Shown: positions 55,721 to 64,000, counted from the first letter of the stretch. The stretch is DNA of 64,000 nt from an uncultured Latescibacterota bacterium (GCA_958295495.1 OY282352.1:2666001-2730000), one strand, 5' to 3'. Made by a program: numbers and translations. Notes: a model not told the origin generated them from the sequence alone.

Positions 55721-57481
55721 ATGAGTCAACGCGACCATACCGCGTCCAAGCGCCGCCGCCACCGCCGCTCGGCTCCAACAGAGGAGATCGCGGGACCTCC
55801 GAGTGCCCGGCAACGGGCTGCAAAAGGCGCGTCGCCTATGGGCGGCTGGCGGCGCTGGCGACGCGATGCCCTAGCCAATTTGGGCGCGTCGCCGGTTTTC
55901 CGTGCGTACATCTTTCTCGGCAGCATTGCCGCTATTTTGGCCTTCCTGCTCTACAACGAGTCGATCATCGCCGAATTGCGCGAACACGAAAAGAACCGGG
56001 TCGATCTCTATGCACACCTAATCTCGTTCGCGCCGCAGGCATCGGAAGGCCAGATTCCCACCCTCTTCACCGAGGTGATCACCAAGGTCGATTTCCCGCG
56101 CATCATCACCAATCATCGCGGCGAGATCATCCAGGCCGAGGACATCGATACGTCGAGCTTCTTGGGGAACTGGGCCTTTTGGCGCAGCGAAGCGGTGGAC
56201 GCGCACACCGTATCGAGGCTGATCGAGGAAATGGACGTCCAGAATCCGCCTATCTCCTTTTATTGGTCGCCAGAGACCTTGGGGCAGCTCTACTGCGAGG
56301 GCGGTCGCGTCGTCATCGCGGATACGCAAGGGGCCATTGCGGCTTGGCAGGGGGCGGGCCTGCCAGTGAGTAGCGACACCTCGGCGGCGGCCCTCGCCGA
56401 GGTGCAACGGGCATTGCAGGAGATGGAGGCCGGAGAACCGCTGCCCTTCAGCGTGCCGGCCGCTAGCTTCAGCTACCTGCATTGGGACGGAACTAACGCG
56501 ATCATCGCAGACGCCGAGGGCCAATTTAGGGCTTGGGTGGGGGCTGGGCTGCCGCCGGCCAGCGACGACTCCAGCGAAGCGGTCCAAGATCAGGTCCAGG
56601 TCTTTGTCGATAGCTTGGCCAGCCAGCGCGCACCCCTAAAGTTCAGGATTCCGGCCGAGCACTATATCCACTACGGCGACACGAGCTTGGTCGGCCGCAT
56701 TTCCCTCGCCCCTTTCGTGCAGATCGGCGTGTTGCTCCTCTTTCTGCTCGTCGGCTATATCGGCTACCGCAACATCAAGCGCAGCCAACAGCGCTCGCTC
56801 TGGGTGGGCATGGCCAAGGAGACGGCCCACCAGCTCGGGACCCCTCTCTCCTCGCTGTCCGGGTGGCTAGAGTTGCTGCACAGCGAGGTCGCCGCCGCCC
56901 CGAAGCTGGGCCGAGACGAGCGTTGGGAGCGCGTCAATCAGATGATCGGGGAGATACAGCAGGACATGCGCCGCCTCGACCAAATTGCCTCGCGCTTCAG
57001 CCAAATCGGCTCGGTGCCCGAACTAAAGGAAGAGAACGTAGCAGCCGTGCTGGAGGAGACGATTGAGTACTTCCGGCGGCGCGCCCCGCAGTTCGGGCGG
57101 CAGGAGATTGAACTGGAATGCCTAGGGGCGTTGCCTCTGGTGCCGATCAACGCCGAATTGATGAGCTGGGCTTTTGAGAATCTGTGCAAAAACGCCATCG
57201 ACGCCATGGATAGCCAGACGGGCAGCTTGTGCATCCATATAGGGCTTTTGCCCGAAGGCCGCGCCGTGCAGGTCGCGTTTCAGGACGACGGGCGCGGCAT
57301 TGAACCCGAGCACGTCAAGCGCATCTTCGAGCCGGGGTTCAGCACCAAGAAGCGCGGTTGGGGATTGGGGTTGGTGTTTGTCAAGCGCATTGTCGAAGAA
57401 TACCACAAGGGCAAGATCAGCTTGGTGCAGAGCGCACCGGGCAAGGGCACGACCTTTGAGGTGGTTTTGCCCTTGGGTTGA
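55721..57481 (+). CDS. Membrane histidine kinase, probable PorY-like partner
   Basis: About 586 residues from ATG 55721. A basic N-terminus, one membrane helix (about 50-70), a periplasmic sensor part (about 75-325) with internal repeats (IIADAEGQFRAWVGAGLPP), a second helix (about 330-350), then H-box AHQLGTPLSSL with His370 and the ATPase domain (N box FENLCKNAIDAM, DDGRGI, GWGLGLVFVKRI). The ATG at 55700 is less likely because it is inside the terminator hairpin. No ribosome-binding site is clear for either. The next gene is a PorX-type regulator, so it probably signals to it. Confidence 0.85.
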   Translation: MSQRDHTASKRRRHRRSAPTEEIAGPPSARQRAAKGASPMGGWRRWRRDALANLGASPVFRAYIFLGSIAAILAFLLYNESIIAELREHEKNRVDLYAHLISFAPQASEGQIPTLFTEVITKVDFPRIITNHRGEIIQAEDIDTSSFLGNWAFWRSEAVDAHTVSRLIEEMDVQNPPISFYWSPETLGQLYCEGGRVVIADTQGAIAAWQGAGLPVSSDTSAAALAEVQRALQEMEAGEPLPFSVPAASFSYLHWDGTNAIIADAEGQFRAWVGAGLPPASDDSSEAVQDQVQVFVDSLASQRAPLKFRIPAEHYIHYGDTSLVGRISLAPFVQIGVLLLFLLVGYIGYRNIKRSQQRSLWVGMAKETAHQLGTPLSSLSGWLELLHSEVAAAPKLGRDERWERVNQMIGEIQQDMRRLDQIASRFSQIGSVPELKEENVAAVLEETIEYFRRRAPQFGRQEIELECLGALPLVPINAELMSWAFENLCKNAIDAMDSQTGSLCIHIGLLPEGRAVQVAFQDDGRGIEPEHVKRIFEPGFSTKKRGWGLGLVFVKRIVEEYHKGKISLVQSAPGKGTTFEVVLPLG

Positions 57482-57548
57482 GGAACGGGCGCAGGCTTGG
57501 ATCGTCATCTTAAGAAGTGATGTTACGCAGCGTTGCGGCGTTGGGGCT

Positions 57549-57568
57549 TCCTGCGGCTGCGCTCAGGA
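57549..57568. repeat. Possible small palindromic intergenic repeat
   Basis: TCCTG-N10-CAGGA in a 147-base gap between kinase and regulator genes; similar CGGCTGCGCTCAGGA sequences are known as scattered intergenic repeats. Weak. Confidence 0.3.
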
Positions 57569-57628
57569 CGTGGCTTGAGCCTATCCTAAAGCTCAGTCAA
57601 GAACGAAATTTTACAGATAAGGCGGCGC

Positions 57629-59188
57629 ATGGAAGACGACAAGCGAAAGATACTCTGGGCCGACGACGAGATCGACCTATTGCGCGCTCACCGGCGCTTT
57701 CTCGACGACAGGGGCTACGCGGTGACGCCGGTGAGCAACGGCAAGGACGCCATTGCCCTGATTGCCCAAGCCCCCTTTGACATCGTGCTGCTCGACGAGA
57801 TGATGCCGGGGCTGGACGGGCTTTCGACCTTGGAGCAGATCAAGAGGGCCGATCCCAACGTGCCGGTGATTATGATCACCAAGAACGAAGAAGAACACCT
57901 GATGGACGAGGCCATTGGCCGCCGCATCGACGACTACCTGACGAAGCCGGTCAACCCCAGCCAAATTTTCATGGCTTGCAAACAGCTCCTCGACGCGCGG
58001 CATATTCGCCAAAGCCAAGCCGGGCAGCACTACGTCTCTCGGGCCGGCCAGATCCGCGCGCAGATTGCAGGCGCGACTTGGGAGACTTGGGTTGACGTAC
58101 ATCGGCAGCTCTGCGAGTGGGACATCGAAGTAGTGCGCTTGGGCGACGCTGGTCTCGGCCAGATGATTGGGGATCAGCGGCGCGAATGCAATCGCGAGTT
58201 CGGGCGCTTTGTCGAGCAGCATTACACGCGCTGGATAGCGGACGAAGATGATTCGCCGCCGCTATCGGTGGATGTGGTGCCTGAGTTCGTGGTGCCCTAT
58301 CTCGAACAGGGCCGGCAGGTATTCTTTATTGTGGTTGATTGCCTGCGCTTAGATCACTGGATGGTGATGGAGCCCCAATTGGCCGAGTACTTCAACATCA
58401 AGCGCTCCTACCACTACTCGATTTTGCCTACGGCCACGCCCTTTGCGCGCAACGCGATCTTCAGCGGGCTGTTCCCCAAAGAAATCGCCGACAAGTACCG
58501 CACCATGTGGAGCGAGGCCCAAGACAACGAATACAGCCTCAACCGGCACGAGCACCAATTCATCGACGACTTGGTCCGCGATATGGGCGTCGCGCTCAAA
58601 CCGGGTTCGCACTATGTCAAGGTGCTGGACACTGGCGAAGCCCGAAAATTGACCCGCAGGGTACCAGCGCTGGGCAAGTGGCCGCTCGTGTCGGTAGTGT
58701 ACAATTTCCTCGACATGCTGGTACACAGTCAGGCGCAGTCTGATCTGCTCAAGGAAATGGCACCTAACGAGGCGGCCTTTCGCGCATTGGTGCAGACGTG
58801 GTTTGGCAATGCGTCGCTTTTTGAGACCCTCAAGGGCATTGCCCGCACCGATGCGGTGGTGGTGCTGACGACCGACCACGGCTCCATGCGCGGCACGCGC
58901 GCTTCGGTGGTGTACGGGGACCGCAGCACGTCTCCGAGCCTGCGCTACAAGTACGGCCAGAACCTTCGCTGCGAGGAAAAGGACGCGCTACTGATCGCCG
59001 ACCCGGAGGCCTACGGGCTGCCTTCGACCGGCCTCGGGCACAGCTTTGTCGTCGCTCGCGAGGATTTCTACTTCGTCTATCCGACCCAGTTCAACAAGTA
59101 CCAGCGTCGCTACAAGGGCAGCTTCCAGCACGGCGGCATCTCGCTGGAGGAAATGATTTTGCCCGTGGCGATTATGGAGCCCAAGTAG
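57629..59188 (+). CDS. porX: PorX-type response regulator with PglZ (alkaline phosphatase-like) domain
   Basis: A 519-residue protein. A receiver domain (1-120) with Asp56 in LLDEMMPG and the lysine in YLTKPVNP. After a helical linker comes a PglZ domain: FFIVVDCLRLDH, then the metal-site threonine region ILPTATPFARNAIFSG (Thr268/Thr270), and TTDHGSMRG. This is the layout of PorX, the T9SS regulator of Bacteroidota, whose PglZ domain has nucleotide phosphodiesterase activity. It lies 147 bases after a sensor kinase gene. Presence with YPNPFNP-type sequences suggests a regulated secretion system, though no T9SS core gene is in the window. Confidence 0.88.
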   Translation: MEDDKRKILWADDEIDLLRAHRRFLDDRGYAVTPVSNGKDAIALIAQAPFDIVLLDEMMPGLDGLSTLEQIKRADPNVPVIMITKNEEEHLMDEAIGRRIDDYLTKPVNPSQIFMACKQLLDARHIRQSQAGQHYVSRAGQIRAQIAGATWETWVDVHRQLCEWDIEVVRLGDAGLGQMIGDQRRECNREFGRFVEQHYTRWIADEDDSPPLSVDVVPEFVVPYLEQGRQVFFIVVDCLRLDHWMVMEPQLAEYFNIKRSYHYSILPTATPFARNAIFSGLFPKEIADKYRTMWSEAQDNEYSLNRHEHQFIDDLVRDMGVALKPGSHYVKVLDTGEARKLTRRVPALGKWPLVSVVYNFLDMLVHSQAQSDLLKEMAPNEAAFRALVQTWFGNASLFETLKGIARTDAVVVLTTDHGSMRGTRASVVYGDRSTSPSLRYKYGQNLRCEEKDALLIADPEAYGLPSTGLGHSFVVAREDFYFVYPTQFNKYQRRYKGSFQHGGISLEEMILPVAIMEPK

Positions 59189-59193
59189 GAAAA

Positions 59194-59649
59194 GTGAAAA
59201 AGGTTTTCACCACCCACTCGGCGGCCCAGACCCACGCGCTGGGTACTGCGCTGGGCCGGCTTTTGGCACCGGGCGATGTGGTCGCCTTTCGCGGCGACTT
59301 GGGCAGCGGCAAGACCTGCATGATCCAAGGGGTGTGCGAGGCTTTGCAAGTGGCTGATTACGTCACGAGCCCGACCTTTATCCTGATCAACGAATACGCC
59401 GGGCAATGTAGGGGCCGCGATCTGCCCGTCTATCACTTTGATCTCTACAGGCTGGGGGGCGTTGACGAACTTGAGGATTTAGGGGCCGAAGAGTACTTTT
59501 ACGGCCGCGGCGTCTGCTTGGTTGAGTGGGCCGAGCGCGCCGATGGCTCGTTGCCCGATAGGTGCTGCCATGTGTGGCTAGAGCACGGCGAGGCTTGCGA
59601 GCGGCGGATTACTTTGCAAGGGGATGGGGTCGGTGAAATAGAGTTCTGA
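59194..59649 (+). CDS. tsaE: tRNA threonylcarbamoyladenosine biosynthesis ATPase TsaE
   Basis: A 151-residue P-loop protein needed, with TsaB and TsaD, to make t6A37 in tRNAs reading ANN codons. Walker A GDLGSGKT at 34-41, then SPTFILINEY and DLYRLGGVDELEDLGAEEYF. GTG start 59194, five bases after the regulator stop, so probably co-transcribed. Confidence 0.94.
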   Translation: MKKVFTTHSAAQTHALGTALGRLLAPGDVVAFRGDLGSGKTCMIQGVCEALQVADYVTSPTFILINEYAGQCRGRDLPVYHFDLYRLGGVDELEDLGAEEYFYGRGVCLVEWAERADGSLPDRCCHVWLEHGEACERRITLQGDGVGEIEF

Positions 59650-59672
59650 GAAATTGGCCAAGGGAGGGGATT

Positions 59673-60398
59673 TTGCAGCGGCTGATACTGTGCCTTTGCG
59701 TTGTTGCTGGACCGGCAGCGGCCGACAGAGCCGAGTTGACGAGCTTGGTCGATAGCCCGACGGCCGGGCTGGTCAACAAGGGGCATTATGCGGTGAATGT
59801 TCGCCTGTTTGCCGACGGGGGGGCTGTTGGTCGCTTGCACGTCGGCGTGCTCAAGCGTCTGAGCGTGGGCGCGTCTTTTGGCGGCGAGCGGCTCATTGGC
59901 ACGGGTGCGGTCAATTGGTACCCGCGAGTGGGAGGGGCCGCCCGGTGCCGGATCCTCGAAGAAGGCTACACGTGGCCGGCACTGGTCTTGGGCTTCGATA
60001 GTCAGGGCGTCGGGCCGTATAGAAGCCAACGCTACGTCAAATCCAAGGGAATTTACCTAGTACTGAGCAAGAATTACACCTCAATGTTAGGGGAACTCGG
60101 CGTCCACGCGGGAGTCAATCTGTCGCGCGAGGACGCCGACGATGGCGACTGGTCGGCGTGGTTGGGCATCGACAAGAGCTTGAGATTCATGGCCCTATTC
60201 GCCGAGTACGACTTGGGCCGCAACTACGGCCTACAAGATCAGGGCGTGGGAGGAGGCTATTTGAACCTTGGGGGGGTTTGGGTTGTATCGCCGCAGCTAA
60301 GAGTCGCATACTATCTTAAAAACGCGCTAGAAAGCAATCACTTTGGCTCCCAATCCATTCGGGAGTTGTCCGTCACGTACAGGGGGAAATTTCGATGA
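59673..60398 (+). CDS. Predicted outer-membrane beta-barrel protein
   Basis: A 241-residue protein with a signal peptide (RLILCLCVVAGPAAA) and many alternating strands with Gly and aromatic residues, ending in an aromatic-poor GKFR. TTG start 59673 follows AGGGAGGGGA. Its stop overlaps the next barrel gene (ATGA at 60395-60398), which suggests a shared role. Family not identified. Confidence 0.65.
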   Translation: MQRLILCLCVVAGPAAADRAELTSLVDSPTAGLVNKGHYAVNVRLFADGGAVGRLHVGVLKRLSVGASFGGERLIGTGAVNWYPRVGGAARCRILEEGYTWPALVLGFDSQGVGPYRSQRYVKSKGIYLVLSKNYTSMLGELGVHAGVNLSREDADDGDWSAWLGIDKSLRFMALFAEYDLGRNYGLQDQGVGGGYLNLGGVWVVSPQLRVAYYLKNALESNHFGSQSIRELSVTYRGKFR

Positions 60399-61759
60399 AG
60401 ATACTGGCTATTGCTTTGCTTTGCGTTTGGGTCCGCGGCGCAGTGGCGCAGGAGGAGCGAGCCATCGACAACTTCGCCGGGGTCGGGGTGCGGGCCATGG
60501 GCATGGGTGGTGCCTTTGTGGGGGTGGCCGACGACTTCACGGCCATGTACTGGAACCCGGCGGGCTTGGCCCAGATGCAGCGGCGCGAGGTGCAGGTGTC
60601 TTTCCTGCGCAGCAGCCGCACCAACGACTCGGTTTTCAATGGCACTCCAGGGAGGAGCGAGCTGACCAATACGCGCTTTGGCTCACTCGGCTTTGTCTAT
60701 CCCTATCCGGTCTATCGCGGCAGCTTGGTCTTGGCGGCTGGCCTGACTCGCATCAAGGACTTCGACTGGAGTCTCAATCACAAAGGCGACCAAGGGGGAC
60801 TTGCTGCAGACCACGACTTTCAGCACGAGGGCGAGTTGGCTTTGGCAGGAGTGTCCGCTGCCATCGACGTGTCGCCGGCTGTTTCACTGGGTGCGACCTT
60901 GGGTTTGGTCAGCGGCGAAGACGAGGCCGTCAATGAATTTGACTGGGTGGATTCGCAGGAAGAATTCCCCGAGCAGCGCTTGTTCGCGCGCGACACCTTT
61001 ACAGACGAATACCAGTGGACTCCGTATGCCGTCTTGGGCGCGATGCTGCGCACGCCGCACGACAAGCCTCGCTACAGGTTAGGCGCGACGTTTGGCACCG
61101 GGGGAGTGCATAAAATTCGCTATGCCTTCCGCGGTCCCTCCTCTGATGGCGAACCAAACCCTTGCCAGCACTTACTCTCGGAAGATACCCCAGACTTTCT
61201 TGAAGAAGATTACGGCTCCGTTGAGTGCGATGACGGGACCGTAGGGGAATTCGCGGACGTAGAGGTGAGCAACACGTACCAACTCGCGCTACCTTTTGAG
61301 TTCGGCGTGGGTGCTTCGGCCGAGGCCCTGCCGGGCCTGACGCTGGCGGGCAGCCTGCATTTGGCCGAGTGGTCGCAGAGCGAGTACAAGGAGGCCGATG
61401 ACGATGGCTTGCGCGCTGATATCTCGTTTGAGACTCAATACAGAGACGTCTTGCGTTACCACTTAGGCGTCGAGTACCAGGTGCCGGTCGTCGCGCTGGA
61501 TCTGAGGGCAGGCTACTTCGCGGACCCAATTCCCTTTATCGGTCCGCGCGACCCCGACTCCGACGATCCGCCCATCCGCATTGAGAAGGACCGGCGCTTT
61601 ATCACCCTCGGGGCCGGAATACTGCTCGACGAGGCCGTCCAAGTAGAGCTGGCTTGGGTGCGAGGTGCGTTTAAGCAAGTAGAAGAATCCTCAGACAATG
61701 TCCTTAGCGAGGACTACGCGATCAATCGCCTCGTCGTCGGCTTAAGCTACAACTTTTAG
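60395..61759 (+). CDS. FadL/OmpP1-family outer-membrane transport protein
   Basis: A 454-residue barrel: signal peptide (1-18), then VGVRAMGMGGAFVGVADDFTAMYWNPAGLAQ, the FadL-family start, and a C-terminal LVVGLSYNF ending in Phe, the outer-membrane sorting residue. It probably lets hydrophobic molecules across the outer membrane; the ligand is unknown. Coupled to the barrel gene upstream. Confidence 0.85.
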   Translation: MKILAIALLCVWVRGAVAQEERAIDNFAGVGVRAMGMGGAFVGVADDFTAMYWNPAGLAQMQRREVQVSFLRSSRTNDSVFNGTPGRSELTNTRFGSLGFVYPYPVYRGSLVLAAGLTRIKDFDWSLNHKGDQGGLAADHDFQHEGELALAGVSAAIDVSPAVSLGATLGLVSGEDEAVNEFDWVDSQEEFPEQRLFARDTFTDEYQWTPYAVLGAMLRTPHDKPRYRLGATFGTGGVHKIRYAFRGPSSDGEPNPCQHLLSEDTPDFLEEDYGSVECDDGTVGEFADVEVSNTYQLALPFEFGVGASAEALPGLTLAGSLHLAEWSQSEYKEADDDGLRADISFETQYRDVLRYHLGVEYQVPVVALDLRAGYFADPIPFIGPRDPDSDDPPIRIEKDRRFITLGAGILLDEAVQVELAWVRGAFKQVEESSDNVLSEDYAINRLVVGLSYNF

Positions 61760-61769
61760 GGTTCTTTTT

Positions 61770-61797
61770 TTGCTTAGGTTGCTGGTTTGTGTATATT
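61770..61797 (+). promoter_or_regulatory. Candidate promoter of the GGY-repeat lipoprotein gene
   Basis: TTGCTT (61770-61775), 16 bases, TATATT (61792-61797), 46 bases before the ATG of the lipoprotein. Confidence 0.4.
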
Positions 61798-61843
61798 CAG
61801 GTCGAGAGATGAGTCTAACGCTCCTCAAGGAGGTAGTTACGTT

Positions 61844-62542
61844 ATGAAAATGAAGGCTTTTATTTTGTATTTGGCCCTGCCACTAACCGCGCTGATGGTC
61901 AGCGGCTGCTACACGGTGCTCAGCAGCCCGTACGAAGCGGCCGACCTGCACGACGAGGACTTGGCCCGCGCCAAGAGCCGCGATAAAGTCGCGCCTACGA
62001 TTGGCCAGTTCGACGACCGCGACTACATGGACGATCTCTACCGCTATCCGGGTGTGCGCGGCGGCTATGGTGGCTATGGTGGCTATGGTGGTTATGGTGG
62101 CTATGGTGGCTATGGAAGTTATTCATATCCCCACTACAGCTACCCCTACTACTATGGCGGCTATGGCCCCTATAGTTATGGCTACGATCCGTACTATCGG
62201 AGTGGGGGCGGTTACTACGTGCCGCCAGGTTATGAACTGGTCAACACGCGCCAGCTCGACGATTTGCGCGCGGCGAGCCGGCGAAACACGACGCCGACGA
62301 TTGCCGATCCGGCAGGGGCTGCCGAAGTACAGCGCCGCAAAGAAGCAGTGTGGCAGAGGCGGGAGCCTCGGATGCGCAATGCACCTACGCTTACGCCGCG
62401 CGTGGTGCCCGCTGCCAGCGCACCGCAAAGCTCCGTGCCGAAGGCGTCCCCTGCGCCATCCGCGCCGGCCTCCAAATCGTCCACGACAAAGGAGTCGGCC
62501 AAGCCCAAGAAGTCGGCCAAGCCCAAGAAGAGACGGCGCTAG
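61844..62542 (+). CDS. Lipoprotein with Gly-Gly-Tyr repeats
   Basis: 232 residues from ATG 61844 (AGGAGG 11 bases upstream). Lipobox MVSGC after a short signal peptide, then six GGYG-type repeats from a nine-base tandem DNA repeat, more Tyr/Gly/Pro-rich sequence, a helical middle (DDLRAASRRN), and a Ser/Lys/Pro-rich, very basic tail (KPKKSAKPKKRRR). An envelope-anchored, perhaps cell-wall-binding protein. The earlier frame start 61787 lacks a signal peptide in place. Function unknown. Confidence 0.75.
   Translation: MKMKAFILYLALPLTALMVSGCYTVLSSPYEAADLHDEDLARAKSRDKVAPTIGQFDDRDYMDDLYRYPGVRGGYGGYGGYGGYGGYGGYGSYSYPHYSYPYYYGGYGPYSYGYDPYYRSGGGYYVPPGYELVNTRQLDDLRAASRRNTTPTIADPAGAAEVQRRKEAVWQRREPRMRNAPTLTPRVVPAASAPQSSVPKASPAPSAPASKSSTTKESAKPKKSAKPKKRRR
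62063..62116 (+). repeat. Nine-base tandem repeat (GGYTATGGT)x6
   Basis: Six copies of GGCTATGGT or one-base variants, coding GGY; prone to slippage. Confidence 0.9.
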
Positions 62543-62566
62543 CTATCACCCGAGTACGCGCAAAGA

Positions 62567-62605
62567 AGCGGAGGTCCTTTCGTGGCCCTCCGCTTTTTTG
62601 TGCCT
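62567..62605 (+). terminator. Intrinsic terminator, copy 1 of a 39 bp duplicate
   Basis: Stem GCGGAGG/CCTCCGC, loop with TCCTTTCGTGGC, then six T residues. The full 39 bases recur without change at 63458-63496. It follows the lipoprotein gene. Confidence 0.9.
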
Positions 62606-62660
62606 GAGCGGCAGCGTCGGCATGATCCTGTCCTTTCGATCTCCTTTGCTTTTGCTATGC

Positions 62661-62690
62661 TTGACACTTGGGCCTAAAATCACGTAACTT
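62661..62690 (+). promoter_or_regulatory. Candidate promoter of the toxin-antitoxin operon
   Basis: TTGACA (62661-62666) and TAACTT (62685-62690) 18 bases apart; the latter also resembles the Bacteroidota TAnnTTTG element. Confidence 0.35.
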
Positions 62691-62721
62691 TTCAAAAAAA
62701 TAATACGTATAGGAGGCTAAG

Positions 62722-62976
62722 ATGGCTGTTAAAAAGCTGACCCTAAGTGCCCCAGAGGAAGTTATCGCGGAGACCAAGCGGATCGCAGCTAAAAAGAAAA
62801 CCAGCGTTTCGGCGCTTTTCGTGCGGCTTTTTCGAACTATTGACCAAGAATGCGATCCTAAAGACACCTTAGGCCCGATTGCGCTCAGTGCATCTGGAAT
62901 CGTGAAGTTGCCAACGGATCGAGCGGAGAGCGAGTTGCTCGAAAGTGCGCTTGCTGAAAAATATGGAGTGCGGTAG
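62722..62976 (+). CDS. Antitoxin of a VapBC-type module (DUF6364-like)
   Basis: 84 residues. The first part KKLTLSAPEEVIAETKRIAAKKKTSVSAL is a ribbon-helix-helix-like DNA-binding segment; the C-terminal part should wrap the toxin. AGGAGG with a five-base spacer precedes the ATG. Its TAG overlaps the toxin GTG. Such antitoxins repress their own operon. Confidence 0.75.
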   Translation: MAVKKLTLSAPEEVIAETKRIAAKKKTSVSALFVRLFRTIDQECDPKDTLGPIALSASGIVKLPTDRAESELLESALAEKYGVR

Positions 62977-63407
62977 TGATCGCGCTGGTAGATACCAATG
63001 TTCTGCTGGATGTACTCACGCGCCGCGAACCCCACTATCGAGCCTCTGCATACGTTTGGACGCTGGCCGAGCGCGGGGAAATTGCGGCGTTTATTTCGGC
63101 CATTAGCTTCAACAACATTTACTACATCGTGCGAAAAGCTGAAAGCAAAACAAAGGCCGAAAAAGTATTGAAACTGTTGCGGGATACCTTCGATTCCGTG
63201 GCTCCTGATGCCAAAATTATCAATCAGGCTATCGACTCAGCCTGCGATGATTTCGAGGATGCCATCCAGTTCCATTCTGCCATTCGAGTTGGAGCCCATG
63301 TTCTGATCACGCGCAATCCGCACGACTTCCCACAGCTAGGGGTGAGCATTGCGACGCCTGAGGAGTTTGTGAAAATATGGGTAGATCGGCTCAACCAATG
63401 CCCCTAA
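62976..63407 (+). CDS. PIN-domain toxin (VapC-like)
   Basis: A 143-residue PIN ribonuclease. Acidic active-site residues are read from VDTNVLLD (Asp6), the mid-protein acidic positions near DDFEDAIQ, and the late ITRNPHDF. GTG start overlapping the antitoxin stop. PIN toxins cut tRNA or rRNA when the antitoxin decays. The module is bracketed by identical terminator copies. Confidence 0.82.
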   Translation: MIALVDTNVLLDVLTRREPHYRASAYVWTLAERGEIAAFISAISFNNIYYIVRKAESKTKAEKVLKLLRDTFDSVAPDAKIINQAIDSACDDFEDAIQFHSAIRVGAHVLITRNPHDFPQLGVSIATPEEFVKIWVDRLNQCP

Positions 63408-63457
63408 GCGCATCCAGCAGAGGCAGAAGGATCCTGCCTCTTGACTAGGGAAGTACC

Positions 63458-63496
63458 AGCGGAGGTCCTTTCGTGGCCCTCCGCTTTTTTGTGCCT
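63458..63496 (+). terminator. Intrinsic terminator, copy 2 of the 39 bp duplicate
   Basis: Identical to 62567-62605. Ends the toxin-antitoxin transcript. A further 8 bp hairpin without T tract is at 63419-63441. Confidence 0.9.
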
Positions 63497-64000
63497 AGTC
63501 GCCGCTTAGATCGAAGTGGCGGGCCTGCTGCTTGGGTGGCGGGGCGATGCGGAAGAGGAAGCGTTGCAGCGGGCGGGCGAGGGCCATGAGCAGTTGGCGC
63601 TCGCCTTGTTTATTGCCGCCGAAGATCTGTAATTGCACCGGCTGGTAATTGCGCTGCGTACCTCCCTGCTGCCAGACTTGGTTGGTGTTGAGGTTGATCA
63701 GGCTGACTTTGAGATCTATCGTCAGGTCTATGCCGGGGTTGGGCGACATGCCGTAGGGCGTGGGCGACATGGGCATCATCCGCGCCTGCAAGTGCCTCAG
63801 CTCGACTAAGACTAAGGCGTCGAGCTCGAGATCTTCCCTGAGAAGGGCCTGTACCGAGTCTTGGTGGACGCTGGTCGAGTCGAGGCGAATATCCTTGAGC
63901 TTGTAGGTGATTTCGTCTTGGTTCATCACCTCGGTCTTGGGCATGTTGCCGAGGCTTCGGACCACGGCGTTGGACAGACGAGCCATGACCTTCTCGATGT
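63495..64000 (-). CDS. Protein of unknown function, 5' end outside window
   Basis: The visible C-terminal 168 residues or so. Sequence such as RLSNAVVRSLGNMP, ITYKLKDIRLDSTSVHQDSVQALLREDLELDALVLVELR and SLINLNTNQVWQQGG resembles LpoB/CsgG-type lipoproteins that bind or activate envelope enzymes, but this is a weak match. A Met codon at 63986 is not necessarily the start because the frame stays open to the window edge. Confidence 0.55.
   Translation of the reverse strand, partial: IEKVMARLSNAVVRSLGNMPKTEVMNQDEITYKLKDIRLDSTSVHQDSVQALLREDLELDALVLVELRHLQARMMPMSPTPYGMSPNPGIDLTIDLKVSLINLNTNQVWQQGGTQRNYQPVQLQIFGGNKQGERQLLMALARPLQRFLFRIAPPPKQQARHFDLSGD

Overview
The window is a 64 kb piece of a GC-rich bacterial chromosome, densely packed on both strands. 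Several features point to the FCB superphylum, Latescibacterota/KSB1-like rather than classical Bacteroidota. These are a PorX-type response regulator with a PglZ domain, a nearby membrane histidine kinase, a YPNPFNP-type sorting-signal-like module, a GGGP synthase, a bactofilin and FadL-like outer-membrane barrels. The phylum is an inference; I saw no rRNA or tRNA genes and no CRISPR array.

Region by region. 0-5.7 kb: alaS (5' truncated by the window), GGGP synthase, HPr, PTS enzyme I and metK in one tight run. 5.7-18.8 kb: an envelope lipoprotein with a barrel protein, clpB with a sigma-54-like promoter, an HtrA protease, a GH78-like protein, an esterase, a sialidase-like protein, ferrochelatase and a P-loop kinase. 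18.9-26.2 kb: a heavy-metal efflux set (Cys-rich exported protein, TolC-type channel, adaptor with two metal-binding HMBD domains, 1290-residue CusA/CzcA pump). 26.2-33.8 kb: an accessory island. It holds an AAA/PD-(D/E)XK protein, fragments of a second CusA-like gene split by a ~3.3 kb lower-GC insert (unknown 580-residue protein, a small Asn-rich ORF and a broken beta-CASP nuclease), a Type II restriction-modification pair and a 148 bp MITE. 33.8-38.5 kb: a Rieske fusion protein, a temptin-like protein with a CxxCH motif, and copper ATPase CopA.

38.5-47.8 kb: carbon metabolism. Two separate genes match the two halves of tomato Tm-1 with a cupin between them, followed by a TrmH methyltransferase, a truncated solute-binding protein, a DapA-like lyase, a xylulokinase of eukaryotic type, glyA and a SelA-like PLP enzyme. 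48-55.7 kb: a secreted PD40-propeller/dockerin protein, a zwf-glk operon behind a probable attenuator, a sugar-nucleotide epimerase, 2-phosphoglycerate kinase and bactofilin. 55.7-64 kb: the PorY/PorX-like pair, tsaE, two barrel proteins, a GGY-repeat lipoprotein, a VapBC-type toxin-antitoxin module bracketed by two identical 39 bp terminator copies, and a partial gene at the right edge.

How the genes work together: the efflux pump and CopA suggest copper or related metal stress handling. The PorXY-like pair, the sorting-type module and the many barrel proteins point to regulated secretion or envelope biology. zwf/glk, xylulokinase, glyA and the Tm-1-like set are carbon and one-carbon metabolism. 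Several genes are coupled by stop/start overlaps that use TTG or GTG starts.
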